Position numbers and translations under genes: made by a program. Positions 1-11,258 of a stretch of 64,000 bases of DNA are shown in pieces. The stretch is from Geodermatophilus amargosae (GTDB lineage Bacteria; Actinomycetota; Actinomycetes; Mycobacteriales; Geodermatophilaceae), in NCBI RefSeq assembly GCF_900116515.1, contig NZ_FPBA01000001.1:434001-498000 (forward strand), written 5' to 3'. Every line of letters starts with the position of its first letter. The stretch's first letter is position 1. The notes under the pieces were generated by a model. It made no database searches, was not told the DNA's origin, and saw nothing but the letters and a program-made list of their open reading frames with translations.

Positions 1-1
1 C

Positions 2-1333
2 ACGTCGCTGGACCGGTTGGAGGACACCGCCCGGGATGCCCGCACCGCCCAGGACCTGGCCGAGCAGGCGCTCGCCGAGGCGGCGGCCCTCGGGGTGACC
101 GTGGACGAGGCCGGCGGCGTCGTGGTCCCCGCGGCGGCGGCACCGGCCGCCGGCGCGACACCCGAGGCGCTGGCCGACCACTACGAGGCGATCGCCGCGC
201 AGGCGGCCGCGGCCGAGCGGGTCGCCGGGCTCGCGGCCGACGCACTCCGTGCCGCCGCCCGCGCCGCCTCCGCCGCCGCCGACTCGGCCACGCCACTGGG
301 CTCCGTCGGCGTCACCAGGGGTGCGGCGCCCCCGGACTACGCCGGGCTCGCGGCCGCCGTCGCCCTCGGCGGCGTCTGGCAGCCCGCGTGCCTGCCCGTG
401 ACGGGGACGTCGCCGGAGTCCGTCGCCGCCTGGTGGGCCGGGTTGTCCGAGCCGGCCCGGTCGTACCTGACCTCGTCGCAGCCGGTGCTCGTCGGCAGCC
501 TGGACGGCCTGCCCGCCTGGGCGCGTGACCGGGCCAACCGGCTGCTGCTCGAGCGTGCGCTGGAGGACCCGTCCTCGGCGGGGTACGGGACGGCGGTGGC
601 CGTGGCGGCGGAGCTGGGCCACGAGGAGGCCGCCGGCCGCCCGGTCCAGCTGTGGTCGTTCGACGCCGACGACTCCCTCGTGGCCGTCGTCTACGGCGAC
701 CTCGACACCGCCGAGGACGTCGGGGTGCTGGTGCCCGGCGTCGGCAACGGCGTCGACGACGTCGACGACCTGGGGGTCGACGCGCGGGCGGTCGCGGAGG
801 CCGCCCGGGAGGCCGCGCCGGCCGCGACGGTCGCGACCGTCGCCTGGCTCGGCTACCGGCCGCCGGCGGGACCGGGTCTGTGGCGGGCGGCCGGCCGGGA
901 CGTGGCCGCGCAGGGTGGTGCGGCGCTGGCCGGTGACCTGGCGGGCCTGGCGGCGTCCCGGGCGGCGGATCCCGTACGCCCCGCCGACCCCCGGGTGACC
1001 GTGGTGGGGCACAGCTACGGCACCGTGGTCGTCGACGAGGCCGGCGACCTGCCGGGTCGGCTGGACACCGACGCCGTCGTGCTGCTCGGGAGCCCGGGGA
1101 TCGAGGAGGACCGGGCTGCCGACCTGGAGGCCGACGAGGTCTACGACGCGACGTCGCCCTTCGACCCCGTCTCCTGGCTCGGGTGGTTCGGCTTCAGCAC
1201 TTGGGAGGAGTCCTTCGGCTCGACGGCCCTGCCGACCGAGTGGCACACCCAGCACGCCGAGTACCACAGCGCCCGCCACCCGACCCTGGCCGCCATCGGG
1301 GAGGTGGTGGCCGGGACGCGGGAACCGGGCTGA
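2..1333 (+). CDS. DUF1023-type alpha/beta hydrolase, 5' end outside window
   Basis: The frame is open from the first base of the window and ends in TGA, so the N-terminus is missing. The first part is an Ala/Glu-rich, probably helical segment. The last 200 or so residues form an alpha/beta-hydrolase core with the nucleophile elbow GHSYG (Ser codon at 1013-1015) preceded by a VTVVGHS strand. Proteins of this family (Pfam DUF1023) are common in actinobacteria, often with a WXG100-like or helical N-terminal domain; their substrate is unknown. It reads toward topA but is separated from it by about 200 nt with its own promoter. A catalytic His near the C-terminus (WHTQHAEYHS) is plausible. The fold call is firm; the biochemical role is not known. 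Confidence 0.75.
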   Translation, partial: TSLDRLEDTARDARTAQDLAEQALAEAAALGVTVDEAGGVVVPAAAAPAAGATPEALADHYEAIAAQAAAAERVAGLAADALRAAARAASAAADSATPLGSVGVTRGAAPPDYAGLAAAVALGGVWQPACLPVTGTSPESVAAWWAGLSEPARSYLTSSQPVLVGSLDGLPAWARDRANRLLLERALEDPSSAGYGTAVAVAAELGHEEAAGRPVQLWSFDADDSLVAVVYGDLDTAEDVGVLVPGVGNGVDDVDDLGVDARAVAEAAREAAPAATVATVAWLGYRPPAGPGLWRAAGRDVAAQGGAALAGDLAGLAASRAADPVRPADPRVTVVGHSYGTVVVDEAGDLPGRLDTDAVVLLGSPGIEEDRAADLEADEVYDATSPFDPVSWLGWFGFSTWEESFGSTALPTEWHTQHAEYHSARHPTLAAIGEVVAGTREPG

Positions 1334-1447
1334 GCAGGCCGGGACCTGCACGGAGAGGGAGGGAACAGTCGCGCCGCTGCACCGTTGGACGCGGTGACGG
1401 CGCGCCCGCGCGGGGTCGCCAGCCGGTCGCGTTCCGCAGTCGTGGCC

Positions 1448-1453
1448 TACCGT
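1448..1453 (+). promoter_or_regulatory. Putative -10 element (TACCGT) for topA
   Basis: TACCGT fits the actinobacterial TANNNT -10 pattern and lies about 80 nt before the chosen topA start. An initiation site near 1460 would fall after the upstream in-frame GTG at 1452, which supports starting topA at 1533. No convincing -35 is visible. Confidence 0.4.
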
Positions 1454-1532
1454 GGCCCGCCGAGGGGGCGCACCGCGTGACGACGAGACCGCGCACCGCG
1501 TTGCCGCGACCAGCACCACCGACAGGAGCACC

Positions 1533-4469
<2,937 letters not shown>

Positions 4470-4476
4470 CGCGGCC

Positions 4477-5238
4477 GTGACCGGCACGATCGATCCCGCC
4501 GACTGGGACCAGCGGCGCACGTCGTTCGGGTCGGTCGCGGCCGACTACGCCGCGCTGCGGCCGGGCTACCCGCCCGATGTGGTGGCGTTCCTGCTCGGCG
4601 ACCGGCCGCGCCGCGTGCTCGACCTCGGCGCCGGCACCGGCCTGCTCACCGACGTCCTCGTCGCCGCCGGTCACGAGGTGATCGCCGTCGACCCGTCGGC
4701 GGAGATGCTCGGCCAGCTGTCCGCCCGGCACCCCGGTGTCCCCACCGACGTCGGCGGGGCGGAGGCCATCCCGCTGCCCGACGGCAGCGTCGACGCCGTC
4801 GTCGCCGGCCAGGCCGCGCACTGGTTCGACCCGGAGCCGGCCGCGGCGGAGCTGCGCCGCGTGCTGCGGCCCGGCGGCGTCGTCGGGCTGGTGTGGAACG
4901 TCCGCGACGAGACCGTCCCGTGGGTGGCCGCGCTGGGTGCCGCCCTCGCCGCGGAGGCACGGGGCCACGAGGCCGACCAGGGCGTGGTCGCGCGGATCGC
5001 CGCGGCGCTGCCCGCCGACGTCGCCACGGCGCGGTCGGAGATCGTCCAGCGGATGACGCCCGAGCAGGTGGTGGGCGGCATCGGCACCCGCAGCTACGTG
5101 GCGACGATGACCGCCGACGCCCGTGCCGCCTTCCTCGGCGGCATCCGCGACCTGCTGGCCGCCCATCCGCACACCCGCGGCCGCGACGTCCTGGACCTGC
5201 CCTACCGCACCGACGCCCACCGGCTCACCCCGCGCTGA
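4477..5238 (+). CDS. Class I SAM-dependent methyltransferase
   Basis: This 253-aa protein has a type 11 methyltransferase fold. Motif I is VLDLGAGTG (residues about 47-55), followed by the acidic end of strand 2 (VIAVDPS), and motif IV/post I regions around AIPLPDGSVDAVVAGQAAHWF. The AHWF sequence is common in small-molecule methyltransferases of the UbiE/Tam-like group. It starts with GTG 7 nt after topA and is probably cotranscribed with it. Its last 14 nt overlap the 3' end of a convergent regulator gene. The substrate cannot be told from sequence. Confidence 0.85.
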   Translation: MTGTIDPADWDQRRTSFGSVAADYAALRPGYPPDVVAFLLGDRPRRVLDLGAGTGLLTDVLVAAGHEVIAVDPSAEMLGQLSARHPGVPTDVGGAEAIPLPDGSVDAVVAGQAAHWFDPEPAAAELRRVLRPGGVVGLVWNVRDETVPWVAALGAALAAEARGHEADQGVVARIAAALPADVATARSEIVQRMTPEQVVGGIGTRSYVATMTADARAAFLGGIRDLLAAHPHTRGRDVLDLPYRTDAHRLTPR

Positions 5239-5545
5239 GCGCCCGGCCCTCCGCGATGGCCCGCAGCGCCGCCACGTGCGCGTCGAAGGCCCGCCGGCCG
5301 GGTTCGGACAGCCGCAGCCAGGTCCGCGGCCGCTTGCCCACGTAGCCCTTGCGGACCTCGACGTAGCCGGCCCGCTCCAGAGCGGTCACCGTCTTCGACA
5401 GCACCGAGTCGCTGACCTGCACGCCGTCGCGGACGAAGCCGAACTCAGCCTCCTCGGCCGCGGCGAGGGTCGCCATCACCGAGAAGCGCACCGGCGCGTG
5501 GATGACGTCGTCGAGGGCGTGCCGCGGGTGCTCGGCGGCACTCAC
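5225..5545 (-). CDS. Small winged-helix (MarR/DUF-type) transcriptional regulator
   Basis: A 106-aa protein consisting of a single winged-helix domain. It opens with the pattern HAPVRFSVMATL, then a recognition-helix region (VQVSDSVLSKTVTALERAGYV) and a beta-wing (RKGYVGKRPRTWLRLSEPG). This arrangement is typical of short MarR-like regulators. I start it at the GTG whose first bases overlap the stop of the upstream membrane-protein gene (GTGA overlap); the longer open frame upstream has no coding character. The pairing with a small integral membrane protein is frequent in actinobacteria, and such regulators usually control their own operon. The ligand is unknown. Its 3' end overlaps the convergent methyltransferase by 14 nt. 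Confidence 0.85.
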   Translation of the reverse strand: MSAAEHPRHALDDVIHAPVRFSVMATLAAAEEAEFGFVRDGVQVSDSVLSKTVTALERAGYVEVRKGYVGKRPRTWLRLSEPGRRAFDAHVAALRAIAEGRALSAG

Positions 5546-5973
5546 CGCGGCCGCTCCCGCCAGGCCCCGACCAGGCAGGGCGCCGCGACGGCGACCGCCA
5601 GCGGAGCCCACCACGACCAGTCGTAGGCCAGCCCCGGCACGGTCAGCCCCACCGCGAGCCCGATCGCGAGCACCGCTCCCCAGACGCCCATCGCGAGCGC
5701 GAACCGGGGAGAGAAGCCCGCCCTCGTCGTGCCGCGGCCGCTGAGCAGGGCCGCCGCGGCACCCAGGACGGCGAAGGTGAACACCGTCGCCGCGGCGCCG
5801 ACGCCGCGCTCGCTGCCGGCCAGTGGCTGGGCGAGGAAGAAGCCGGCGCTGGCGCAGCCCAGCGTCACGAGGAACGCCGACGCGGCCGGGCTGGCGCCGC
5901 CGCGGACCCGCGCACGGGCGGCGTCGGCCTCGGCCAGCAGCGCGGCGGCGTACTCGGGGGTGGGAGCGGTCAT
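5542..5973 (-). CDS. Small four-helix membrane protein coupled to a MarR-like regulator
   Basis: 143 aa with a soluble, charged N-terminus (about 25 residues, EYAAALLAEADAARARVRGG) and four predicted membrane segments (about residues 30-50, 58-78, 87-108 and 116-136). It starts at ATG 5973 with a GAGGAGG ribosome site 6 nt upstream. The stop overlaps the start of the regulator gene, so the two are translationally coupled. I do not recognise a functional family; the arrangement suggests that the regulator controls its level. Confidence 0.75.
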   Translation of the reverse strand: MTAPTPEYAAALLAEADAARARVRGGASPAASAFLVTLGCASAGFFLAQPLAGSERGVGAAATVFTFAVLGAAAALLSGRGTTRAGFSPRFALAMGVWGAVLAIGLAVGLTVPGLAYDWSWWAPLAVAVAAPCLVGAWRERPR

Positions 5974-5994
5974 GGCTGCCTCCTCGGTCGGATG

Positions 5995-6028
5995 CACGAC
6001 AGGGTGGCAAGTACTTTCCAGGTAGTCA
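5995..6028 (-). promoter_or_regulatory. Possible promoter/operator of the membrane-protein/regulator operon
   Basis: Reading on the minus strand, a TTGACT box lies over the stop codon of the upstream methyltransferase gene, followed by sequence containing the 8-nt palindrome AAGTACTT. No clear -10 hexamer is seen. The palindrome would suit a winged-helix dimer such as the regulator encoded downstream. This is a weak call. Confidence 0.25.
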
Positions 6029-6829
6029 ATTAGCTTCCGGCCGCTGTCCGACGGCGAACACCCGGCGGAACGGCAGCACGGTGGTCCCGTCTGCCCGCGC
6101 CGGATAGGCCTCCCGCAGCGCCGCGGCGTACTCGGCGGTGAAGTCGGCCGCGTCGTCGTCCAGCAGCGCCAGCACCGGCCGCAGCACCGTGCTGCGCACC
6201 CAGGACAGCACCGGGTCGGGACCGTGCAGCACGTGCAGGTAGGTGGTCTCCCAGACGTCGGCGGACAGCCCCGCCGCCGTGAGGACGTCGAGATAGCCGG
6301 CCGGGACGAGCACCGGGTCCGGCGGGGGAGCGGCCGCCGACAGCCGGCCTGCCCAGCGCGGCGAGGTGCACAGCCCGGCGAGCAGCCGGTGGGTCGGGGC
6401 GCCGTGGTTGCCGGGCACCTGCAGGGCGAGCCAGCCGCCCGGCGCCAGCGCTCCGGCCCACCGCGCCAGCAGGTCCGCGTGCCCGGGCACCCAGTGCAGG
6501 ACGGCGTTGGTGACGACGACGTCGACCGGGCGGCCGGGCCGCCAGTCGCGCACGTCACCGCGGACGAACCCCAGCCGCCCGGGCACGGCGTGCGCCTCCG
6601 CGGCCGCCAGCATCTCCGGCGAGGAGTCGACGCCGGTGACCCGGGCGCCGGGCCAGCGCCGGGCGAGGGCGGCGGTCGTCTCCCCGGTGCCGCAGCCCAG
6701 GTCGACTACCTCGCGGGGCTCCGCGGCGTCCACGCGGGCCACCAGGTCGGCGAAGGGGCGCGCCCGCTCACCGGCGTGGCGGAGGTACGCGGCGGGGTCC
6801 CATGCGGCGGGGTCGGGAGCGGCGGTCAC
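6026..6829 (-). CDS. tam: Trans-aconitate 2-methyltransferase-like methyltransferase
   Basis: 267 aa, very close in layout to Tam enzymes, which methylate trans-aconitate to relieve its inhibition of the TCA cycle. Features include the N-terminal WDPAAYLRHAGERARPFADL, motif I VVDLGCGTG (about residues 38-46), ARVTGVDSSPEML, and the Tam-typical sequences VLHWVPGH and LQVPGNHGAPTH. The C-terminal part (ETTYLHVLHG, FPFRR-like LPFRRVF) also matches the family. GTG 6829 is preceded by a -10 element with a 6-nt gap, implying a leaderless transcript. It is divergent from tmk. The family assignment is good; the exact substrate is inferred. Confidence 0.8.
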   Translation of the reverse strand: MTAAPDPAAWDPAAYLRHAGERARPFADLVARVDAAEPREVVDLGCGTGETTAALARRWPGARVTGVDSSPEMLAAAEAHAVPGRLGFVRGDVRDWRPGRPVDVVVTNAVLHWVPGHADLLARWAGALAPGGWLALQVPGNHGAPTHRLLAGLCTSPRWAGRLSAAAPPPDPVLVPAGYLDVLTAAGLSADVWETTYLHVLHGPDPVLSWVRSTVLRPVLALLDDDAADFTAEYAAALREAYPARADGTTVLPFRRVFAVGQRPEAN

Positions 6830-6835
6830 CCGCCG

Positions 6836-6841
6836 ACCGTA
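6836..6841 (-). promoter_or_regulatory. -10 element (TACGGT) for a leaderless tam transcript
   Basis: On the minus strand TACGGT ends 6 nt before GTG 6829, so transcription would start at or next to the start codon. The same spacing recurs at several genes in this window. Confidence 0.5.
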
Positions 6842-6937
6842 GGACCGCGGGGGCGTCGTCCCCCGCCGGTACCGTGGACCGGCCCTCACCACCTCCTCGA
6901 GCACCCCCGGGAGCCCCCGATCGACGCCTCCGCCCGC

Positions 6938-7576
6938 GTGCCCGGCCGCGGCCTGTTCGTCGCCTTCGAGGGCGGGGAGGGAGCCGGCAAGTCCACCCAG
7001 GTGCACCGGCTGTTCGACTGGCTGGGACTGGTCGAGGTGCCCGCGCGGGTCACGCACGAGCCCGGCGGCACCCCGCCCGGCGCCCGCATCCGCGCGCTGC
7101 TGCTCGACCCGGCCACCGCCGGCCTCTCACCGCGCGCCGAGGCGCTGCTCTACGCCGCCGACCGCGCCCACCACGTCGACACGGTCGTGCGGCCCGCGCT
7201 GGACGCCGGCGAGGTGGTGGTCACCGACCGCTTCGTGGACAGCTCGCTGGCCTACCAGGGCGCCGGGCGCGCGCTCGCCCTCGAGGAGGTCCGGCGGCTG
7301 TCGCACTGGGCCACCGGCGGGCTGCTGCCCGACCTGACCGTGCTGCTCGACCTGCCGCCCGAGGCCGGCCTCGCCCGCGCCCGTGGCCGCGCCGCCGCCG
7401 ACCGGCTGGAGTCGGAGTCGCTGGAGTTCCACGAGCGGGTGCGCGCCACCTTCCGCGCCCTCGCCGCCGCCGAGCCCGCGCGCTACCTCGTGCTCGACGC
7501 GCAGCGCCCCTCCGACGACCTCGCCGACGCCGTCCGCGAGCGGGTCGCCGCCCTCCTGCCCGGGCGGGTCGCGTGA
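6938..7576 (+). CDS. tmk: Thymidylate kinase
   Basis: Tmk phosphorylates dTMP to dTDP. The P-loop GGEGAGKST is at residues 12-20, the DRF motif and substrate-binding region (TDRFVDSSLAYQG) lie near residue 90, and a lid-like RGRAAADR follows near residue 150. Length, 212 aa, is normal. GTG 6938 places the P-loop at the usual distance from the N-terminus, although no strong ribosome site precedes it. A TACCGT hexamer at 6870-6875 could be its -10. The stop overlaps the holB start (GTGA), so tmk and holB form one translationally coupled unit, a conserved bacterial pairing. Confidence 0.93.
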   Translation: MPGRGLFVAFEGGEGAGKSTQVHRLFDWLGLVEVPARVTHEPGGTPPGARIRALLLDPATAGLSPRAEALLYAADRAHHVDTVVRPALDAGEVVVTDRFVDSSLAYQGAGRALALEEVRRLSHWATGGLLPDLTVLLDLPPEAGLARARGRAAADRLESESLEFHERVRATFRALAAAEPARYLVLDAQRPSDDLADAVRERVAALLPGRVA

Positions 7577-8754
7577 GCGCGCCGGTCGCCGCCCACGGCG
7601 TCTGGGCGCAGGTCATCGGCCAGCCCGCGGTCGTCGCGGAGCTGCGGGCCGCCGTCGCCGACGCCGCGGCGATGACCCACGCCTGGCTGTTCACCGGGCC
7701 GCCCGGGTCGGGCCGCTCGGTGGCCGCGCGCGCCTTCGCCGCCGCCCTGCAGTGCCCCGCCGGCGGTGACGGCACCTGTCACCAGTGCCGGACCGTGCTC
7801 GCCGGCAGCCACGCCGACGTCGCGACCGTCGTCCCCGAGGGGTTGTCGATCGGCGTCGTGGAGGCCCGCGAGCTCGTGCGCCTGGCCGGCCGGGCGCCGT
7901 CGCAGGGCCGCTGGCAGGTCGTGGTGGTCGAGGACGCCGACCGCATGACCGAGCAGGCGTCCAACGCCGTGCTGAAGATGATCGAGGAGCCGCCGCCGCG
8001 GACGGTCTTCCTGCTCTGCGCGCCGAGCCTGCACCCCGACGACGTGCCGGTCACCATCCGCTCGCGCTGCCGCGTGGTGGGCCTGCGGACGCCGCCGGTC
8101 GACGCCGTCGCCGACGTGCTGGTGCGCCGCGACGGGATCGACCCGGCGCTGGCGGCGTGGGCGGCGGCCGCGGCCGGTGGGCACGTCGGGCGCGCGCGGC
8201 ACCTGGCCCGCGACGAGGGTGCCCGGCTGGCCCGCAAGGCCGTGCTGGACGTCCCGTTGTCCCTGGTCTCGCTGGCCGCCTGCCTGAACGCGGCGGACGA
8301 CCTGGTCAGCTCGGCGAAGGAGGAGTCCGACCGGACCACCGCCGTCCTCGACGGCGCGGAGACCGAGGCGGTCAAGACCAGCCTCGGCGTCGGCGCGCGC
8401 GGGCCCGGCGTCGCCGCCAGCCGGGGCGGCGCGGGCGTCCTCAAGGACCTGGAGAAGCGGCAGAAGAGCCGGGCCACCCGGCTGGGCCGCGACTCGCTGG
8501 ACCGGGCGCTGGTCGACCTCGCCGGGCTCTACCGGGACGCGCTGGTGCTGGCCTCGGCGGGGGAGCAGGCCCCGGTGCTGTCGCACCCCGACCGGCGGGC
8601 CGACGCCGAGGAGCTGGCCCGGCGGATCGGTGCCGAGGGGGCGCTGCGCCGGATCGACGCGGTGCTGGCCTGCCGGACCGCGCTGGAGCTGAACGTGAAG
8701 CCGCAGATCGCGGTGGAGGCGCTCACCGTGGCGCTCCGGTTGCCGGCGACCTGA
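7573..8754 (+). CDS. holB: DNA polymerase III subunit delta' (clamp-loader)
   Basis: 393 aa, the delta' component of the clamp loader. It has an AAA+ core with a modified P-loop GPPGSGRS (residues 42-49, Arg in place of the usual Lys, as expected for the ATPase-inactive subunit), VVVVEDADRM, the NAVLKMIEEPPP motif and the sensor-like VPVTIRSRCR. The zinc module is atypical: three Cys are visible (about 61, 69 and 72) and Asp stands where the remaining Cys is usually found. A central insertion of about 60 residues (TSLGVGARGPGVAASRGGAG) is Gly-rich and is common in actinobacterial delta'. It is followed by tRNA-Thr, as in mycobacteria. Confidence 0.92.
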   Translation: MSAPVAAHGVWAQVIGQPAVVAELRAAVADAAAMTHAWLFTGPPGSGRSVAARAFAAALQCPAGGDGTCHQCRTVLAGSHADVATVVPEGLSIGVVEARELVRLAGRAPSQGRWQVVVVEDADRMTEQASNAVLKMIEEPPPRTVFLLCAPSLHPDDVPVTIRSRCRVVGLRTPPVDAVADVLVRRDGIDPALAAWAAAAAGGHVGRARHLARDEGARLARKAVLDVPLSLVSLAACLNAADDLVSSAKEESDRTTAVLDGAETEAVKTSLGVGARGPGVAASRGGAGVLKDLEKRQKSRATRLGRDSLDRALVDLAGLYRDALVLASAGEQAPVLSHPDRRADAEELARRIGAEGALRRIDAVLACRTALELNVKPQIAVEALTVALRLPAT

Positions 8755-8790
8755 CCCCCGGGTCCACGCGGGCCGCGGACGGCGGTGTCG

Positions 8791-8796
8791 TAGGCT
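8791..8796 (+). promoter_or_regulatory. -10 element (TAGGCT) for tRNA-Thr
   Basis: TAGGCT lies 15 nt before the mature tRNA 5' end, leaving a short leader for RNase P processing. The -35 is not obvious. Confidence 0.45.
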
Positions 8797-8811
8797 GTTG
8801 CCCGCACGCCC

Positions 8812-8884
8812 GCCGCCTTAGCTCAGTCGGTAGAGCATCTCACTCGTAATGAGAAGGTCGTCGGTTCGATTCCGACAGGCGGCT
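8812..8884 (+). tRNA. tRNA-Thr (anticodon CGU)
   Basis: A complete cloverleaf is visible by eye. The acceptor stem GCCGCCT pairs with AGGCGGC, the D arm is GCTC/GAGC, the anticodon stem TCTCA/TGAGA encloses the loop CTCGTAA, and the T stem GTCGG/CCGAC encloses TTCGATT. Anticodon CGT reads ACG (Thr), a favoured codon in high-GC genomes. The discriminator is U and the CCA end is not encoded. It lies between holB and an AraC-type regulator. Confidence 0.96.
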
Positions 8885-8944
8885 CTCCTCCCGCCCGCGT
8901 CCCGGTCCTCCGGGAACGTGGCCGGCCCGTGGCACGATCCGCGG

Positions 8945-9391
8945 GTGCCCAGCAGCTCGGCCGAGCAGCGCCGCCGCGACCTCGCGCGGCTGCGTCGCGT
9001 GCGCGACCGGATCGACCGGGAGTACGCCCAGCCGCTCGACGTCGAGGCGCTCGCCCGCGGCGTGCACGTGTCGGCCGGCTACCTCAGCCGCGCGTTCCGG
9101 CAGGCCTACGGCGAGTCGCCCTACAGCTACCTGATGACCCGGCGCATCGAGCGGGCGATGGCGCTGCTGCGGCGGGGCGACCTCAGCGTCACCGAGGTGT
9201 GCTTCGCGGTCGGCTGCTCGTCGCTGGGCACCTTCAGCACCCGCTTCACCGAGCTGGTCGGGATGCCGCCGAGCACCTACCGGCGACTGGCGGCGGAGGC
9301 CACGGTGGGCATCCCGGCGTGCGTGGCCAAGCAGGTCACCCGACCGGTCAGGAATCGAGAAGCGCCGGCCGGCGAGCCGTCCCTAGCGTGA
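8945..9391 (+). CDS. AraC-family regulator (HTH-only)
   Basis: 148 aa consisting almost entirely of the two-helix-turn-helix AraC DNA-binding domain. The first HTH is LDVEALARGVHVSAGYLSRAFR and the second ends with the signature GCSSLGTFSTRFTELVGMPPSTYRR. No N-terminal sensor domain is present. GTG 8945 is the best start. It overlaps or abuts the downstream VOC gene (a GTG at 9388 overlaps its stop), a pairing often seen in actinobacteria in which the regulator probably controls the glyoxalase-like gene. Confidence 0.87.
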   Translation: MPSSSAEQRRRDLARLRRVRDRIDREYAQPLDVEALARGVHVSAGYLSRAFRQAYGESPYSYLMTRRIERAMALLRRGDLSVTEVCFAVGCSSLGTFSTRFTELVGMPPSTYRRLAAEATVGIPACVAKQVTRPVRNREAPAGEPSLA

Positions 9392-9396
9392 TCGCC

Positions 9397-9807
9397 ATGG
9401 ACCTCACCATCCACTACACCTTCCTCCCGCAGGACGACCCCGACGCCGCCCTGGCCTTCTACCGGGACATCCTCGGCTTCGAGCTCCGCAACGACGTCGG
9501 GTACGACGGGATGCGCTGGCTCACGGTCGGGCCCCCCGGCGGAGCGGGGACGGCCATCGTCCTGCACCCGCCGGGCGCCGACCCGGGGATCACCGACGAC
9601 GAGCGCCGCACCATCACCGAGATGATGGCGAAGGGCACCTACGCCTCCGTCGTCCTCGCCACCGAGGACCTCGACGGCGTCTTCGAGCGGCTGCAGGCCG
9701 GCGACGCCGAGGTCGTCCAGGAGCCGACCCAGCAGCCCTACGGGGTGCGTGACTGCGCCTTCCGGGACCCCGCCGGCAACATGGTCCGCATCCAGGAGCT
9801 GCACTGA
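9397..9807 (+). CDS. VOC-superfamily (glyoxalase/bleomycin-resistance-like) protein
   Basis: 136 aa with two beta-alpha-beta-beta-beta modules. The N-terminal half has DPDAALAFYRDILGFELRNDV and the C-terminal half has YGVRDCAFRDPAGNMVRIQEL, including the PAGN...E ending common to VOC metal-binding proteins. The family includes glyoxalase I, dioxygenases and antibiotic-binding proteins; which applies is not decidable. ATG 9397 is used; GTG 9388, which overlaps the AraC stop, is an alternative that adds three residues. It forms an operon with the AraC gene. Confidence 0.85.
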   Translation: MDLTIHYTFLPQDDPDAALAFYRDILGFELRNDVGYDGMRWLTVGPPGGAGTAIVLHPPGADPGITDDERRTITEMMAKGTYASVVLATEDLDGVFERLQAGDAEVVQEPTQQPYGVRDCAFRDPAGNMVRIQELH

Positions 9808-9878
9808 GCCGTCCGGCCGGCACCGGTCACCCTCTGTCGGACACCACGGTCCGACGGGCCCTCACCGACGTCTCGCCG

Positions 9879-9884
9879 TACGCT
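9879..9884 (+). promoter_or_regulatory. -10 element (TACGCT) for the 9892 membrane-protein gene
   Basis: TACGCT is followed after 7 nt by GTG 9892, the spacing expected for a leaderless transcript. Confidence 0.45.
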
Positions 9885-9891
9885 GCGCCCG

Positions 9892-11055
9892 GTGACGGTC
9901 GCCCGGCTCGGTGGCACGGTCGGACGCCGCACGAGGCTCGTCGCCGGACTCCTCCGGCCGACCGTCCGGAACGCCCTCGACCGGCCGGTGACGGGGTACA
10001 AGGCATCTGGCTACTGGCTGGACTACCGCTCCGGGTTCGTGCGCCGCGGACTGCCGGGCGAGGTTCTGAGACGGGTCGCAGGGGGAGCGCCCACGTACTC
10101 CCAGGTGGAGCGGACGGCGATGGGCCTGGCGCGCGCATCAGCCCTCTCGGTCGTGCCCGTGGCGGTGGAGGCGGCCCTCCGCGCGCCGGGGGAGGTGCCG
10201 CGCACGGTGGCGGCCGGACTCCTGCTCTCCTCCCCGCTGACGTGCGGCCTCCTCCTGCGTGACGCCGGTCGGTACGACGCCGTCGGCGTGCTGGTGCTGG
10301 CGCTGATGTCAACCGGTCGGGCGCTCTGGCTGCCGCTGCCGCTGCCGATGGGCGCTGCCCTGCTAGCCGGAGCCGTCACCGCTGCGGTGGCGAGTGAGGA
10401 GTTCCTGCTCGCCGTGCTGACGCCCACGGCGATCGCCGCCGTCCGCCGTCTCGCCGACAGGCACGGGGCGAGCCAGACGGCACGACGGTGGATCCTCGGA
10501 GGCGTCCTGGGGCCCGGTGCGCTCGTGGCCGGTGCCAGCCTCCTCGTGCCGGCGCCGCGGGACGCCGTGGCCGCCGCGCGGGCGGAGGCGGCCCGCGCGG
10601 GAGCGGAACCGCCCGGCGCCATGGGGGACTCGCTCAGCGCCGTGGATCGTGGCTTCGTCGAGAACCTGGCGTTCTTCCGGCTCTTCCGGCCGACGGCGGT
10701 GGGGCTGTCCCTCGGCCTGTGGGCTGGGCTCTACACGGTCACCGCAGACGTCATCGGGAAACTGCTCGGCGCCGGTGCCGACGGCCGGTACCGTCTGGCG
10801 GCCAGCGCCCACGCCCTGGTCGCCACTGCCCTGTCCGCGGCGGGAGTCGACTTCCGCCGCTGGTGGGGACTGGCGCTCACGGGCCTGGTCTCCACCGTCG
10901 TCCTCGTCGAGCCGACCGGACCTCCCGAGCCGGTGTCCGTGGCGGCGATCGCTGCTGCGGTGGCGTTGGCGGTCGCCGGTGTTGCGTTCCGGGACCCCAG
11001 GGTCCACCCCTGGGGTCCACTGCGGGTCGACCGGGCACCGCCCTTGCGGCCCTGA
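9892..11055 (+). CDS. Polytopic membrane protein of envelope-glycan cluster, function unknown
   Basis: 387 aa with about eight hydrophobic segments after a short cytoplasmic or periplasmic N-terminus that carries the motif YWLDYRSGFVRRGLPG. I recall that motif from uncharacterised membrane proteins near polysaccharide loci, but I cannot assign a named family. No glycosyltransferase signature such as an early DD/DE pair in the first loop is evident beyond WLDYR. A loop of about 60 residues (about 220-285, PAPRDAVAAARAEAARAG) separates the membrane halves and may be extracytoplasmic. It heads the cluster containing the DPA genes, suggesting a role in surface polysaccharide assembly. That is inference from position only. 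Confidence 0.6.
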   Translation: MTVARLGGTVGRRTRLVAGLLRPTVRNALDRPVTGYKASGYWLDYRSGFVRRGLPGEVLRRVAGGAPTYSQVERTAMGLARASALSVVPVAVEAALRAPGEVPRTVAAGLLLSSPLTCGLLLRDAGRYDAVGVLVLALMSTGRALWLPLPLPMGAALLAGAVTAAVASEEFLLAVLTPTAIAAVRRLADRHGASQTARRWILGGVLGPGALVAGASLLVPAPRDAVAAARAEAARAGAEPPGAMGDSLSAVDRGFVENLAFFRLFRPTAVGLSLGLWAGLYTVTADVIGKLLGAGADGRYRLAASAHALVATALSAAGVDFRRWWGLALTGLVSTVVLVEPTGPPEPVSVAAIAAAVALAVAGVAFRDPRVHPWGPLRVDRAPPLRP

Positions 11056-11258
11056 GGTCAGCTCGGCACGCCCCTCCTGCACCGACTGGAGTCGCCGGTC
11101 CCGTCTGCTGCGACCTGGCGGTGGCGACCACGGGGGTGCGGTCCCGGCCACCGGTCGGCGGGCGCCGACGGTGGTACCGCCATACGGTGAACGTGACGGG
11201 CACTGCGATCGCTCCACGGCCACATCGCTCCGCACGACCCCAGGAGGAACACGGACAC

